From Icerya purchasi (taxonomy: Eukaryota; Arthropoda; Insecta; Hemiptera; Monophlebidae), in assembly GCA_039619475.1 (NCBI GenBank), contig CM077116.1:250365440-250429439 (forward strand): 64,000 nt of DNA, read 5' to 3'. The notes beneath the pieces were generated by a model. That model was not told the origin of the DNA. It saw only the letters and a program-made list of their open reading frames with translations, and made no database searches. This document shows positions 48,067 through 59,950 of this stretch, one piece after another; position 1 is the stretch's first letter, and each line of letters opens with the position of its first letter. The position numbers and the translations under genes are program-made.

Positions 48067-50033
48067 AAAGAAAAATTCATTCGGTGAGGACTAGAAAAAA
48101 AAACGTTGCATTCGCGGCGTTGACTTCGACTAGATCTCAATATTAATCGAAACGGTAACTCGACCGCACAACAAGATTTAACATATATCAACGACGACTA
48201 GATCAGTTAATTCGCAACAAAACACACGGCTTAATATTTTACTCTAAAACTAACGGTGCATTACCGAATCCTTATCAATTAATACGATAGCCGTTACAGC
48301 GCTCATCTTCACACACGGCTCACGCGGCCGACAGGCACTATCCTGTTGTCGCAGACCACACATACCAGGAAACTTACACAACCCCTAACACTACCCGAAA
48401 TTCGACGAGAATCGGAAATTACCTATTCGGTCGTGTAAATGTCATCCCGGCCGTATTCTCGGACGACGATGAATAATAGGATTGATGCCGAGAGATCGAA
48501 AATTAATGATTTTAATCGGAGAATAATTTCTAGCTCGACATCATCGCGCCAGGTAAATACCGAATCCGTATCAATACACACAATTACCCAGCTGGACGCC
48601 AAATTTCAACTTTCTAGGTCACCTGGAAGTGGGTTAGGTTTTTGATCTGTATGTCAGTCAGTGATAAAAATGACGCGTTTTAGACGTTAATATCTTAATA
48701 ACCATTTAAATTGTATTTATGAAATTTGGGGTTCTAGTTAATCTAAGGGAGGTTTTAATAAATAAACCAAATTTCATGTGTTTATGTTTAATTAAATATC
48801 AAGTTATTAAGGGGTTAAAAGTAGCTTCAAATGGTTCGTGTAAATATACACACGGCTGCTGCGTCGTCACCAGTTCCTTTTTCTCGGCTTGAACTTGGCT
48901 TGACACGCTGCTGCGTGTCTAGATATGGGCGATTAATCAAATTTAACAGGTGTCACTCACGAATAGATTGCATGCCGCAAGATAAAGATAAACAATAACT
49001 CCGAAATTCAGCAATAATCAGATACTTATTCTGATGATCTTTCTTAATTTTCTATTCTTTTCAATGGAATCTGTCCGAAACAAACTTCGTTTTTTCATTA
49101 ACTCTTCCCTTCTTATTATTCAACCTGCCTCTGATCCTATATCTGTTTTTATAATTTCTTTCTACGATCCTACAATCTGTCTCGCCTGTTCTCATTGGTT
49201 CTCCTCCATCTCGTTTACCTTCCGAACATCGCGGTATTTCTTTTTGATAGGACGAGATGTCCGAATCTGCACCTGAAATTTTTCCATCAAATCATACAAC
49301 TAAAAATTTTCTTAGGGCTAATGCACAGCGGTTAAATCTTCGAAGTCTCGAAGAATTTGGAAGAATTTTCAAACTACTCCGCTTGCACATAAATCTGTAA
49401 AGTGGAAGAAGTTCTTTAAATTCCCATCCTATGAACGTTTTTCGAATTTCGACATGATTGTTGACTACTCTTCATTAACTCGATGATGGCTCCCGCTCAT
49501 ATTAACGAATCTCCATTCCATTTGTACAAAATTTTCTCATTTTCTGCCATCTGCCCTCGATATTATTTAAGCACTCCATTTAGATCTCAACGGTAAATCC
49601 ATAATATTTTAGGACATCTATCCCGTGAAACTTTTTAATTATTATTCGCATTCCTGAAAAAGTTCCTCTTTACCGTTCCCGCGGCTTATGTATTTCCTCG
49701 AGAGTCTACAAAAGGAAACCAATCAAAAGTGTTGTGGCCGAATTAATGTGTTTTCACCGATACGAGCATGTAAAAAAATCATTCCCCGCACTAGACAGCT
49801 TTAACGTATACGTTTATTTATCGGGACGGATTTATTCAATAAAAGTAGAGGAGAAAAGATAATCAATTTGATCTGTTGGTTCGACATTTGTTTTTTGTTT
49901 TTTTTTTTTTTTTCGCGGAGAATTCATAACAATAGGCAAAGTACAAAAATAATTACCGAGCAAATTTTAAATAACTGCGGCAGTTAATGGTAGCGTGAAA
50001 TAAAAAGAGAGATTAATATACTTTTTTTGGCAG
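48067..50033. other. Intergenic region upstream of the 488-codon orphan gene
   Basis: The part 48,600-48,830 contains motifs of a dispersed insect repeat (tgtatgtcagtcagtgataa, aaatttcatgtgtttatgt). The part 49,030-49,720 is pyrimidine-rich, like old LINE coding strands, but shows no convincing motif. Open frames at 48,439-48,645 and 49,034-49,276 are not called. A pyrimidine tract with CAG at 50,021-50,033 is a possible splice acceptor just before the orphan gene. Confidence 0.4.
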
Positions 50034-50129
50034 GCGCACGTAAGTATTGAACTGAAATAATAAGAAAAAACATATGGTCGAATTCAACAGCATCGTATTA
50101 TTAACATTAGGAAAAATTTGACAAGAGTT

Positions 50130-51596
50130 ATGAGCTCACCTACAGCGAATATCGAGGAACGTGCACAAAACCATAATTCGATGACGATCAAACGGAGCTG
50201 CTCCTCATCAGATTGCCTAGCAGCTGCTGCCAATAATGATCAGGCTATTAACGGTGCTAGTTCGAACCGATTAAGATGCAGTCGTAATAAAGCTAGTAGG
50301 AGCGAAACTAAATCACCGGCCAGGTCTCAGGCGGCGCCGGTCGAACAAGCGCCAGCGGAAATCTCGAACCAGTCGCAGCAACAGCAACATAGTCAACGTT
50401 CCTCCAATACTGAATACGATAGCTGTGAGAAGTGCAGGTGCAAATCCAAGTGGTCCAGATGGAGACGATACTTTGCTGATGCAGATCGAAGTTGCCCCAA
50501 TTCGAGGAAATTGCCGTCTTCCAATCATAGCAGCGAACGATATTTAGGTGCTCGAACTGAGGATAGTAACGGTAACGTGAAATGCCATCGGAGTCTGAGA
50601 CATCGTCACACTTCAAGGAGAAACGAGTACCAGCCGAGTAATTTCAATGACAGCGCTATTGAATACGACCGGAGTAGTGGTACTTCTTGGAAGATTAGAA
50701 AGTTAAATAAGTCGCTTTCGATGCATAGTTCGAACAGTGTTACCGTTAAAAAATGCGACAAAAGCGCCTGCTCGAAGATGAACCAGTCTCTCAATCGTAA
50801 CGTAGTGGCCGGGCAACGTTCGAAAAAAATTCATTGTCGGAAAGATCGTTCCGGGCTAGCAGCGGTCGGCAGCTCCGATACAGGCTGCAAATCTAATCGC
50901 GACTATTACCATTTCGATCGGTTCAGTGAAAGGAGAGACGAGCTTATTAACAGCGTCAGCGGTGAGCATAACCGAGATGGCGGCGAAGTCAGTAAAACGA
51001 AGCAAAGCGACAAAAATGTTGCTGATTGTCGCAAGCGACCTACATGCAGTAAAGTGCCGACGTCGGATGTCGCTTCGGAAAGGTTTTTGAACAAGCGTAC
51101 CAGTCGAGCAGAAGCAGGCGAGTCGCTTGTGAAAATTTCGTACGCTGCTACTACACCGTTACCGAACTATTCGGGTGACGCATCCTGTCTGCGGTCAGCA
51201 GTAACCGAGAACCAGAGTAATAATAGCAGCTGCTTGGTACGTGAATTTAACCGACGCATCGGCGAGGGTTATCAGATATTTTGCGCGCCAGACAGACCGT
51301 TCATCAATTACCAGAAAGAGCCGATATTTTTAGTCAATTTTAACAAATCTTTCTTCGTTCGAAAACAGTTCACCGCCAAGAAGCTGCACGATCGCGAGAT
51401 CAAAGAGAGATACTCGGCGACCAGTAGACGGTCACCGTCATCCTGGCGTCAATATCAGGATAAGGCCTGGTGGCAAAAATCCGACCAAAACGGAAGTTGC
51501 AATAACAGCTCCTTGTCGAAAAAGTCCGGCATATTCAATAGCAGCGCTATTCGAACCGGCAGCTTCAGCAGTTCGATTTCGAATCGTCCGTGTTAG
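50130..51596 (+). CDS. Orphan protein, 488 aa, Ser/Asn/Arg-rich; likely a real host gene
   Basis: This is the longest clean reading frame in the window and I recognise no family. ATG 50,130 is the first in-frame ATG after a TAA at 50,061-50,063. A pyrimidine tract ending in cag at 50,033 could be the acceptor of a non-coding 5' exon. The protein is hydrophilic and basic, with no signal peptide or membrane segment. It contains a Gln run (about residues 81-87), a compact CEKCRC next to KWSRWRRYF (about 99-115), and many Ser/Arg/Lys patches that look disordered. The C-terminal ~60-residue block (around YQIFCAPDRPF, FINYQKEPIF, NFNKSFFVRKQFTAKKLHD) is less repetitive and may be a folded or binding segment. 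The stop is TAG 51,594-51,596. Two AATAAA signals follow at 51,786 and 51,798. There is no transposon signature around it. It could be the last exon of a larger gene. Confidence 0.7.
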   Translation: MSSPTANIEERAQNHNSMTIKRSCSSSDCLAAAANNDQAINGASSNRLRCSRNKASRSETKSPARSQAAPVEQAPAEISNQSQQQQHSQRSSNTEYDSCEKCRCKSKWSRWRRYFADADRSCPNSRKLPSSNHSSERYLGARTEDSNGNVKCHRSLRHRHTSRRNEYQPSNFNDSAIEYDRSSGTSWKIRKLNKSLSMHSSNSVTVKKCDKSACSKMNQSLNRNVVAGQRSKKIHCRKDRSGLAAVGSSDTGCKSNRDYYHFDRFSERRDELINSVSGEHNRDGGEVSKTKQSDKNVADCRKRPTCSKVPTSDVASERFLNKRTSRAEAGESLVKISYAATTPLPNYSGDASCLRSAVTENQSNNSSCLVREFNRRIGEGYQIFCAPDRPFINYQKEPIFLVNFNKSFFVRKQFTAKKLHDREIKERYSATSRRSPSSWRQYQDKAWWQKSDQNGSCNNSSLSKKSGIFNSSAIRTGSFSSSISNRPC

Positions 51597-51785
51597 CGTG
51601 AAACGTTTTCTACTTGAACTGGTTTATCGACCGTTACAACGTGGCCACCGACTGCGCAACTCCTACTGACAAATGATGATGATGGTCAATTTTTTTGAAA
51701 TAACGATCCATGTTAAATTTAAGCGCACCATTAACAGTAGTAGTGCTATAGTAGTAATAATTAGTAGTAGTAGAGTGGCATTTTA

Positions 51786-51803
51786 AATAAAATGTTAAAT
51801 AAA
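51786..51803 (+). promoter_or_regulatory. Two overlapping-range poly(A) signals (AATAAA) of the orphan gene
   Basis: Canonical AATAAA hexamers lie at 51,786-51,791 and 51,798-51,803, about 190-200 bp after the orphan stop codon. Such hexamers are frequent by chance in AT-rich DNA, but the spacing suits a short 3' UTR. Confidence 0.5.
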
Positions 51804-51819
51804 GTAGAAACTTAACGAC

Positions 51820-52440
51820 GAATTCTAAAGCGAACTTGTTATAGAATGAACAAGATTATAAGAATTGTTGGGAAATACAGCTATGCGGTTGTCGAGCAAG
51901 AGCATCATTTGCTGGACGCTGGAAGAATAATAAATCATTGTTCTTCTTATAATCGTGTTGCTAAATAAAACTATTATACACGCCGATCGATAATTTATTA
52001 CGAGAATCGGAAACTGCTGCTGATATTTAATCATACACGGATTTGCATTAGAAATGGGCCCGCGCCTTTTTCAGAAAGTACTGTATCGCATTCCAGGTCT
52101 CTCTAGATGGTTAATCTTTTTTATTTTCTATTTTCTATTTTATTTTATCTCCCGATCAGGATGCTTTTTATAAATTCGGTTGGTATGCGTAAGGCGTCCC
52201 CGGAGACTAGAATCTCATTGTCAATTTCTTTTAATTTACCGCTATTCAGTTTGTACGTACGCGTGTAGTTAATTTGAATATGTTAAAGACGATCGCTCAT
52301 ATTCAAACATCGTAATTTAAATACCATCCGAAGAAACCGCCATCTGGCAGTATTTCGTAATTGCATCTCCTCCGAACCGGTATGCTATCGAAGCTCCGCT
52401 AGAAATAACTAACTGGAATTATTTTTTTTGTAAACATTAC
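51820..52440. other. Spacer without recognisable gene
   Basis: AT-rich; a minus-strand frame at 51,825-52,034 has no motif. Nothing else is seen. Confidence 0.45.
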
Positions 52441-53890
52441 GAAAAATGATATTGACCTGAATGTTAGACTAAAATGTGGGGAAAATCTTGAAGTAGCAGT
52501 TAACAATCTTACAGAATTAATACAGACTGCATGCATTAATTCCACTATACACAAAGCTTATAAAACGAATAGTAGAGAGTTTGTTCCTATGGAAATTAGG
52601 AAACTAATAAAATTAACGCGAGCAGCGAGAAGAGCTTGGCAATCGAATCGTTATCCAACTGCGAAAGCTACGTATTAAAGGAGAAGATTGGGATTTATGA
52701 GAACAACAATCCCAATATCTAGATTCCTTAAACGCTCAAGATAACTCATTATAGGTAGCTATAAAAAAAATAATGCAACAACATTACGAACAGTATAATA
52801 TTAAACACTAACGGAAAGCGGGACCAAACCGACGGTGAAAGTTCACTTGGAAACAATGTTTACTCCATACAGAGATGAAAATCCAGCCCACACAAAATAT
52901 ATCGAACAATTTATTTGGCATTACAACTGCAGCTCAGGCCATGCTCCCCAAAAAAGGTATATAATTATTTACAAAATGCTCCGCACAACATGGCACCTGG
53001 CCATGATGATAAAATAAACGAAAAAGTACTATCCAACTTACCAAACAAAGTGGCAGTTTTTTGATGTTACCACCATAATAAGATTGGGATAATTTCCGAA
53101 AACCCGGAAAAAGTCCTTCATTTTAATGGTACGTAAACCCAACAAAACTCAGGTTTCGTTATTGTCTTATAAACCCAATAAAACTTCGGATTCGTTATCG
53201 TCTTATAAACCCATTAGTCTTCTGTTTACTCTATCGAAATTTTTGGAAAAACTAATATTAAGAAAAATTCAACCTATAATAACTGATAGTAAGGCAATTC
53301 CCAATCATTAATTTGGCTCCAGAACCATCCATTCGACAATACAACAGTGGCCTAGGATAGTGGACTCTGGAAAGCGGGGAGGTATGCTCCGAGGCCTTCT
53401 TAGACGTATTTCAGGCGTTCGATCGAGTATATGGCACTCTGGTCTGCTTTATAAACTTAAACAACTACTAATGCCAAACTTATATTTATTTTTTCGTTCT
53501 TATCTGTCTGACAGAACTTTCACGGTAAAAGTGAACAATGTAATCATTTTGATCTCAGTTCCACAGGGTAGTCTCCTGGGACCAGTCTTACATTCCATAT
53601 GCACCGCGGATATATCTACCTCGAGCTAGACTATGTTAGCCTCTTTTGCGGACGATATAGCCCTACTGGCTTCCTCTGCAAATCCCAACTATGCAAATAG
53701 CTATTCAACAGCATATAAACAGAATTCAGACATAGGCAGATGAATGGAGAATGAAATTCAATGAAGAGAAATGTCAGCAGGTCGTATTTAAAAATAGTTT
53801 GGTTCAACTAAGATGGAAATCAAACAGTCAGATTCTGTGAGATACTTGGGGATGTATCTCGACAGCAGACTCACAAGTACACCTTCTGGC
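52441..53890 (+). pseudogene. Jockey-like LINE ORF2 relic, truncated at its 3' end
   Basis: Plus-strand fragments appear in order. There is a post-endonuclease linker (ELIQTACINSTIHKAYKTN, then IRKLIKLTRAARRAWQSNR). The RT region has SSYKPISLLFTLSKFLEKL, FFRSYLSDRTFTVKVNN, SVPQGSLLGPVLHSICTADI and the catalytic ASFADDIALLA (about 53,640-53,670), then SVRYLGMYLDSRLTS. Several frameshifts and stops separate these. It breaks off near 53,885, where an unrelated LINE begins in the same orientation. Confidence 0.65.
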
Positions 53891-53894
53891 CTGT

Positions 53895-55482
53895 GAATTT
53901 AAATGAAACAAACAATCAGGGATGATAACGGTGAACTGAAAACAAGTGCTGAGGATATAGAAGAAGTGTGGAAAAAATACTGTACTAAATTGTATGGCGC
54001 AGGAGTAGTCACGGTGGATAGAACGAACATTGAAAATCAAAATAACCTATGAGTAGTGCAGAAATCAGAACCAGGAACTAATTTAGTGAAGTACAAAATG
54101 CAATGAAACATCTTAAGAATAATAAAGCCCCAGGATCAGATCATGTACCTGCTGAGTTATTGAAATTAACAGCTAACAGAGGATGAAGTGATACGTACCA
54201 TGCATATGATTTGTAATACTGTATGGTAAACTGGAGAGTGGCCAACAGATTGGTGCCAGTCAATTTGTGTCACAATTCACAAAAAAGGATCAGCGACCAA
54301 ATGTGAGAATTATCGAACTATATCACTGATATCACATGCGAGCAAAGTAATGCTCAGAATAATTTATAACCGATTATATGCTCTAATGGAAAATCAAATT
54401 CCGCTGGAACAGGCTGGTTTCATGAAGGGCAGACAGGAACTACTCAACGTGCGACAATTAGTTGAAAAAGCAAGAGAATACAACACAGAAATAATTCTGT
54501 GTTTTGTAGATTATCATAAAGCGTTCGACTGTGTCCGGTGGAGTAAATTGTGGTTTGAGAGCACTAAAGCATTTAGTCTCATTAATTTCAAATCTATATG
54601 ATCAGAACACAGCTAGAGTTGAAGCGGGAAAAACGATGTCCTCTGATTACTTCAAAGTGGAGAGAGGCGTTAGGCAAGGATGTCTACTTTCGCCACTCCT
54701 TTTCAATCTACACGTACTATATAGAGAATATATTACGAGGAGAATATTACATTATAATGATGGAAAAGATACAATAGAATGGAACGACGGTTTCCCAACT
54801 GGTGGACAGAAAGTATCAAAGCTCCGATACGCTGATGATACCACGTTGATAACTATAAGTACTGAAAATATCATTTGTCTTTTTCAACGATTGGAACAAC
54901 TTAGTAAAGAATACGGGTTGATAATTAACAGGAAAAAGACTAAAATGATGATAATAAACCGATCTAAAGATAACTGTCCTAACATAAAACAACAGACGGC
55001 ATAGAAGTGGTTAATGAGTTTACATACTTAGGATCGATTGTTCAGAATGCCGGAGGTTGCAAAGCAGAAATACGACGTGGCACACAAATAACTAAAAGCG
55101 CGATGTGCTGATCGGTAAAAATTTGGTGTGATCAAACAGTAAACAGGAAGGTGAAAATTAGAAAAATCATTAGTATTCTCGATCCTTTTATATGGCATTG
55201 AAATTTGGACGATACACCGAACTGAACGCAGGTACATTGAATCTCTCGAGCTGTGGTGCTGGAGACAAATGTTAAGGGTCTCATGCACGGCCAAGAGGAC
55301 TAACGGATCAATATTAATGAAGATTGGCGAACCAAAACGTCTATTAACGGAAGTACTTACCAGAATTGGGCGGTTTTTCGGCCATGTAGTCCGGACAAAT
55401 GGACTGGAGGGGTTCTTCGTCGAAGGGAAACCATATGGAAAACGAGGTCGTGGCCGTGCACTTCTTTCCATTTTGTTTATAT
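53895..55482 (+). pseudogene. RTE-like LINE ORF2 relic (reverse transcriptase to C-terminus)
   Basis: The translation starts with DDNGELKTSAEDIEEVWKKY and continues with KHLKNNKAPGSDHVPAELLK. NYRTISLISHASK is split by a shift. Then come MLRIIYNRLYALMENQIPLE, QAGFMKGR, ILCFVDYHKAFDCV, RGVRQGCLLSPLLFNLH and KLRYADDTTLI, with the catalytic YADD at about 54,830. LIINRKKTKMMIINR, EFTYLGSIVQNAGGC, WCWRQMLR and RFFGHVVRTNGLEGF close it. It lacks RNase H and belongs to a family whose members often annotate as endonuclease/RT in insects; RTE-like is my best guess. The endonuclease is missing, and multiple frameshifts are present. Confidence 0.75.
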
Positions 55483-55959
55483 AAGTTACCCTTTTTTTAA
55501 AAGTGTGTAACTTTGTAACTAAGTTCCTGTTACGTTCGTGATAACTAGGAACCTGTAACATGACGTTCCAAAATATTTGGAACTTTACCCATCACTAATG
55601 TATACCTCATTCCGATTAGTTTGCATCACCTGTGCAAAGTTGCGTGCTGGAAGTTTTATTCCGTGCATATGAAGATTTTATTGTGCTGCTATAAAGCAGC
55701 CATTTGCAAAGTGCTGAGAAATCTAACGTTCCAGTAAGCCAAAAAAATTCGCTCGACAGCTAATCTTTTTGTGAGATTTCATTTGCTGGCGCACCAAAAA
55801 TCATATACTCCTATGTTATCATAACTTAATGCGGAGTGGTTGAGTTCTGTTTTTCATTTGCTTTTTTAGTATTAATACTTTTGAAAATAAGGGTATCTTT
55901 AATAGTAAGCTATTATTTTATTGCCGTCGTAGGCGATGGCACGATATTTATCCTCTTTT
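55483..55959. other. Spacer without recognisable feature
   Basis: AT-rich. It is the junction between the RTE-like relic and the next LINE stub; no frame is worth calling. Confidence 0.45.
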
Positions 55960-56400
55960 ATTCTCGTATCCTGAATCCTTCTATTTTAGTATCCAAACCC
56001 ATCCTCCTCCGTATCCTTGGTACTATGTCTTCCCTCATCTCTTGCGCTTTCTTATCTCTTCCATTTGCAGGCTTCGCCTAGATAATAGTTGATTTCCGGA
56101 ATTCTCTTCTCGCTTTTCTATGTCCTCTTCTCCTTTTTGTTCCTTCCATCCGGATGATTCTGATCTACTCTGCGATACAAATCACATCTTTTTTGAAAGC
56201 GCGGCTGTATCTATAGAACGCTCTCACTTCTATAGTCAACTTCTGAAACTCGGTTTGCCTACTCCATATAGTGCTTCGTTTATTCTTTCACTTCCATCCT
56301 CGGCAATCATTTCTATTATAGCGTCCTTCATTGTTTCTATCTCCAGTAACATTCAATTCTACTTCGTTTAACGTAATGCTGGATAATGCCCTCGACTGGC
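55960..56400 (+). pseudogene. I-like LINE 3' stub (copy D)
   Basis: The C-terminal end of the I-like ORF2 reads LRLDNS (a stop follows) ...FSSRFSMSSSPFCSF, then LCDTNHIFFESAAVSIERSHF, LKLGLPTPYSASFILSLPSS and IIASFIVSIS. It ends at TAA 56,369-56,371. This parallels the end of copy B (CDANHIFLECPSISSERAI). The zinc-motif Cys of FLEC is replaced by Ser here. It is 5'-truncated, on the plus strand, opposite to copies B, C and F next to it. Confidence 0.75.
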
Positions 56401-56734
56401 GACCCCCCCCCTCCCCCCCAAATGATAATATTAAACTTTAAAAACTTTTGTATAGGCTATGAATTTTGTCTTCGCAAAGTCTTTTTCAGGAAAGTATTAT
56501 ATTTTAGCGTACACATAACTTAATTTTTATAACGCAGAATATGAGGTTAATAATCTATGTGTACGCAAAACGCTATAGAATCCGAAGATTTGTGGACTTT
56601 TTGATGGTAATTCAGGCATTCAAATTTTTACCAATAATACAGACCACCGATCGGAATACTCTGTAGATAATAAGTTCAGTACAAAATCGCGTGTAAAAGA
56701 AAAATGGAAAAAGTTATTCTAACTTGTATAGGTT

Positions 56735-56740
<6 letters not shown>

Positions 56741-56768
<28 letters not shown>

Positions 56769-58977
56769 GAGCATGTCGGCTAAGGACGTTACTCACTTCA
56801 ACGGTATGATGGTATTAATAATTATAAAGGAAAAATATTACAAATGGAACATACGAAAGAAGCTAACAAAGGAATAACCAAAGGAGACGGAAAAGAAAGG
56901 ATGCTGTGAGCGCTGTAGGGCGTAGGGAGGCCAAGACGCAAAAGACCGGAATACAGTATCGCGCGTTCTGAAGAAATGGAAGGACATTCAAGGAAAATGT
57001 GGTTCGCATCACAAACGAAGTTTGCTTCTAACGGATCAAATGGACAAAGAGGAGACTGAGTAATGGAGAAACGAAAGAGCGAAGCAGGAAGCAAGCTGTG
57101 GTTTAACCGAAGTCTAATTATGGATGAAATAGTTGACCGCCTCATGTTGGGGAAATCAACAAACCACGGAAAAAGAGGAGGAGTGGGTTGTATGGATAAG
57201 TAAAAGGAAGCAGGATTGGAAAAAGAAGAAGGATAGAGATCAGACCAACAGTCACGATGGCAACGCGAGGAAAGAGTAAGAAGACTTTGAGCTGGGAAAT
57301 GCCTAATAAAGCGACCGTTTAAAGCAGCCGAACGTGCCAACGAGTCGACTAACTCGTTGCCCGAAATTCCACAATGACTAGGAATCCACAATAGATCAAT
57401 ACGGACAGAACGGGAATGAAATAGATGTGAAATTAAGGAACGTATGTGAAGCACGATAGGATCAGCGGATGGTTTAGGAAAGGGAGTAGCAATGGCTTGT
57501 AAAACGCCTTTTGAATCAGAAGATAAGAGAACCTTGGATATGTTGTTAGAGGAGGCTATAAAAAGGATTGCCTGTAAGATCGCAATAGATTCGGCTAGGA
57601 ATATGGAGGAGAACGAGGGGAGTTTGAACGACTCAGAATAGCCGAAATCCGGCAAAGTAAAAGCCGCTCCAACCCCCAAAGCTGACTTTGAGCCATCTGT
57701 AAAAATTAAGGTATACGAAGGAAAGAGCGAGGATAAAACATAGTTAAATTCGTTATGAGCAGCGGGAGAGGGAAGAGACTTGACATACGAAGGAAGAAAA
57801 AGTAAACTGGGTGAGTAAATAAAATCTAGGAAATTATAGGTAAAATAAGGGCATTTGTTGTAGGATAGAACAAAAGGAGAGAAGGCCCTGAGTCGTGAAG
57901 AAATCAAGGAAAGGATTGGGGTTTTACGAGGAGAGAAACGCCAGTTGTTGAATATAAACCAGTAGGAATTAAGTAAGTAGGAATTGGAAATATGAAGACG
58001 TTTAATCAGAAATCGTTCACCTAGATAAAGTCTTCGGATGAATAAAGGACAGGAACCAGTTTCTGCCAAAATGGCTGCAATAGGAGAGGAGTTCAAGGCA
58101 CCGATACAAAGACGAAGACACATATGTATTATGGATTTTATCAAGTTTAAGGAGAAGATATTTAGGAGCACTGGCGTAAAGGAACGAGCAATAATCGAAT
58201 TTAGAAAGGATAGTGGCCCTGTATAGCATCAGAAGGATATAAGGATCCCCACCCCAATTACGGGAGGAGAGAGCCTTCAACCAATTAATCCTCTTGAGAG
58301 CCGACGTATAGAGATAATTTATGTGATGATGAAAGGACAAGTTACTGCTAAGAACAATGCCAAGGTAGGAGACAGAACTAACTAAAGGAATAGGAAGATG
58401 GCACACGGATAGATTGACTGAGGAACGACTATAAGGACGATAAGTGAAAACCATAGCTGCTGATTTCTCAGGAGAAGTAAAAAGGTGAAGATCGGATAAC
58501 ACATTATCCAGAGAGAAAAGAGAGTTGTTAAGCTCCATGACGGCGGAAGAAAGATTAACTGAGGAAGAGTAGATGAGTATATCATCGGCAAAGAATAAGG
58601 AAGTAGATGATATCCGAAGAGTAGCTAGGCTATGGAAATAGATGTTAAAGAGAGTAGGGCTAAGACATGATCCTTGCGGAAGACCCCGAAAGACCACTCT
58701 AGACTCCGAGAAGAAGGGAGTGGAGAGCTGAATTGATCTATTGTAGAAAAGCTTGAGAATTAAGGAAGCGACCTGTAAAGGAACATTAATGGAACACATT
58801 TTATGTAGAAGAGAAGGTAAGTGAACATGATCGAATGCGGAGGTAACATCAAGGAAAGCAGAGACAGTGTATTCTTTGCGAATAAGGGATTTGTACACGT
58901 CAGATAAAAACAACGATAAACAGTCCGCCGTTCCCAGTCCCGTACGGAAACCGAACATGTTACTGGGAAGAATATTG
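56741..58977 (-). mobile_element. I-like LINE, 5'-truncated, with 12-bp target duplication (copy B, youngest in the window)
   Basis: The 12-mer taggtttttgta lies directly before the T-run (56,729-56,740) and directly after the 5' truncation point (58,978-58,989). This defines the insertion exactly. On the minus strand it starts inside the RT and ends in a ~28-nt poly(A). The reading frame has a single obvious break. Its 3' UTR (...ccttagccgacatgctc before the tail) is alignable with those of C, F and G. Confidence 0.88.
56822..58977 (-). pseudogene. LINE copy B ORF2: reverse transcriptase, RNase H, C-terminal zinc motif (one frameshift)
   Basis: On the minus strand, from 58,977, the frame reads ILPSNMFGFRTGLGTADC, then SAFLDVTSAFDHV, GLPQGSCLSPTLFNIY, the catalytic SLFFADDILIYSS (antisense of about 58,575-58,600), and SVSYLGIVLSSNLSFHHH. 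It then shifts by a ~4-base insertion near 58,110-58,130 (antisense acatatgtgtctt). It continues open with CLRLCIGALNSSPIAAIL, the RNase H motifs LIFTDGSKS (about 57,690), SSDSKGVLQAI and LLWIPSHCGISGNELVDSL, and ends with C-x4-H-x4-C (CDANHIFLEC). The stop lies at 56,822-56,824. Apart from 5' truncation and the one shift it is intact. That makes it the best guide to this family: copy A lacks the FADD block that is present here. Confidence 0.88.
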
Positions 58978-58989
58978 TAGGTTTTTGTA

Positions 58990-59654
58990 CGATGCCTGCT
59001 TGTGAGTAGTGTTTGTAGAGTTACCAATTATCAAACTTAGACGCTAAGTAATACATAGAATAGCAGCACAGGTTTCCGGCAACTGACAGACTAAATGAAA
59101 TCACACAAATACGAGTATGACCTTATCAAAATTTCTAGCGTCGAAAAGATTACATAATTTCGCTTGCTTATTATTTAATTGTAAACGCTCAATTTTTTAT
59201 TACAGCGAAGATGTTTATCAATCATTTGCGCTTCAAACAGCTGTCTTTTGTACTGATTAATAGATTATTCTTCCGTCTTTGTGTTACACTTCATTACGCC
59301 TAAACAAGTACTAAGCGCTAAACGATTTTTGTGATATTTTTATTTCTTTTTTAGGGCTCGTCAGTCAGAGTTCTCCGCTCACAAACAATCAGAAAAGGAA
59401 AAATTCAATTAAACTATATAATAAAAATTCTGATAAAATTTATCCCCGATGCGTTTAACTGTTTACTAAGATTATCAGTGGGCTTATTTTGATTATTAGT
59501 TCTTTTTGCTCATTCTTATCGGTATAATAATGCATGTTTTTGACCGATTCTTTTTCTTCTCCTTATTTATTATCCTTCATTGCCCTTGGTTGGCGTTCCA
59601 AAAAAAAAAAAAAAAAAAAAAACTATCCTTTTTATTTCTTTCTAAAATTTACTA
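58990..59654. other. Spacer without recognisable gene
   Basis: AT-rich, with an A22-like run (about 59,601-59,622) just left of the next LINE tail. Nothing else is seen. Confidence 0.45.
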
Positions 59655-59950
59655 TTTTTTTTTTTTTTTTTAAATGGGCACGCCAGCACAGGACATTTAC
59701 CCAACACAAAAGATTAAAAGAATAGAAGGACATATGGAGCGACAAGTTATATCAAGAAACGATTAGAGACAGAGGAAATGAAGGCGGCTAGCTAAGAAGG
59801 GAACAACAGAAGGAGATGGAAAAGTGAAAATATAGAGGGCACTGTAAGGAGTAGGGAGGCCAAGGCTAAGCCAATTGGAATAAAGGATCGCGCGTTCTGT
59901 AGAAATAAAGGAACATTCAAATAGTACGTGATTTGCATCACACGTGCCAT
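59655..59950 (-). pseudogene. I-like LINE 3' stub (copy C)
   Basis: The poly(A) tail (T-run 59,655-59,671) is followed, reading plus, by gggcacgccagcacaggaca. The minus-strand translation includes CDANHVLFECSFISTERAIL and LGLPTPYSALYIF, the same C-terminus as copy B. It is 5'-truncated near 59,950. Confidence 0.75.

Noticed and set aside
49034..49720. Old LINE coding strand
   Set aside because: Pyrimidine-rich like the LINE copies, but I could not find one RT, endonuclease or RNase H motif.
57000..58226. Genes on the plus strand opposite copy B, e.g. 58,038-58,226
   Set aside because: They are antisense shadows of the LINE ORF2.
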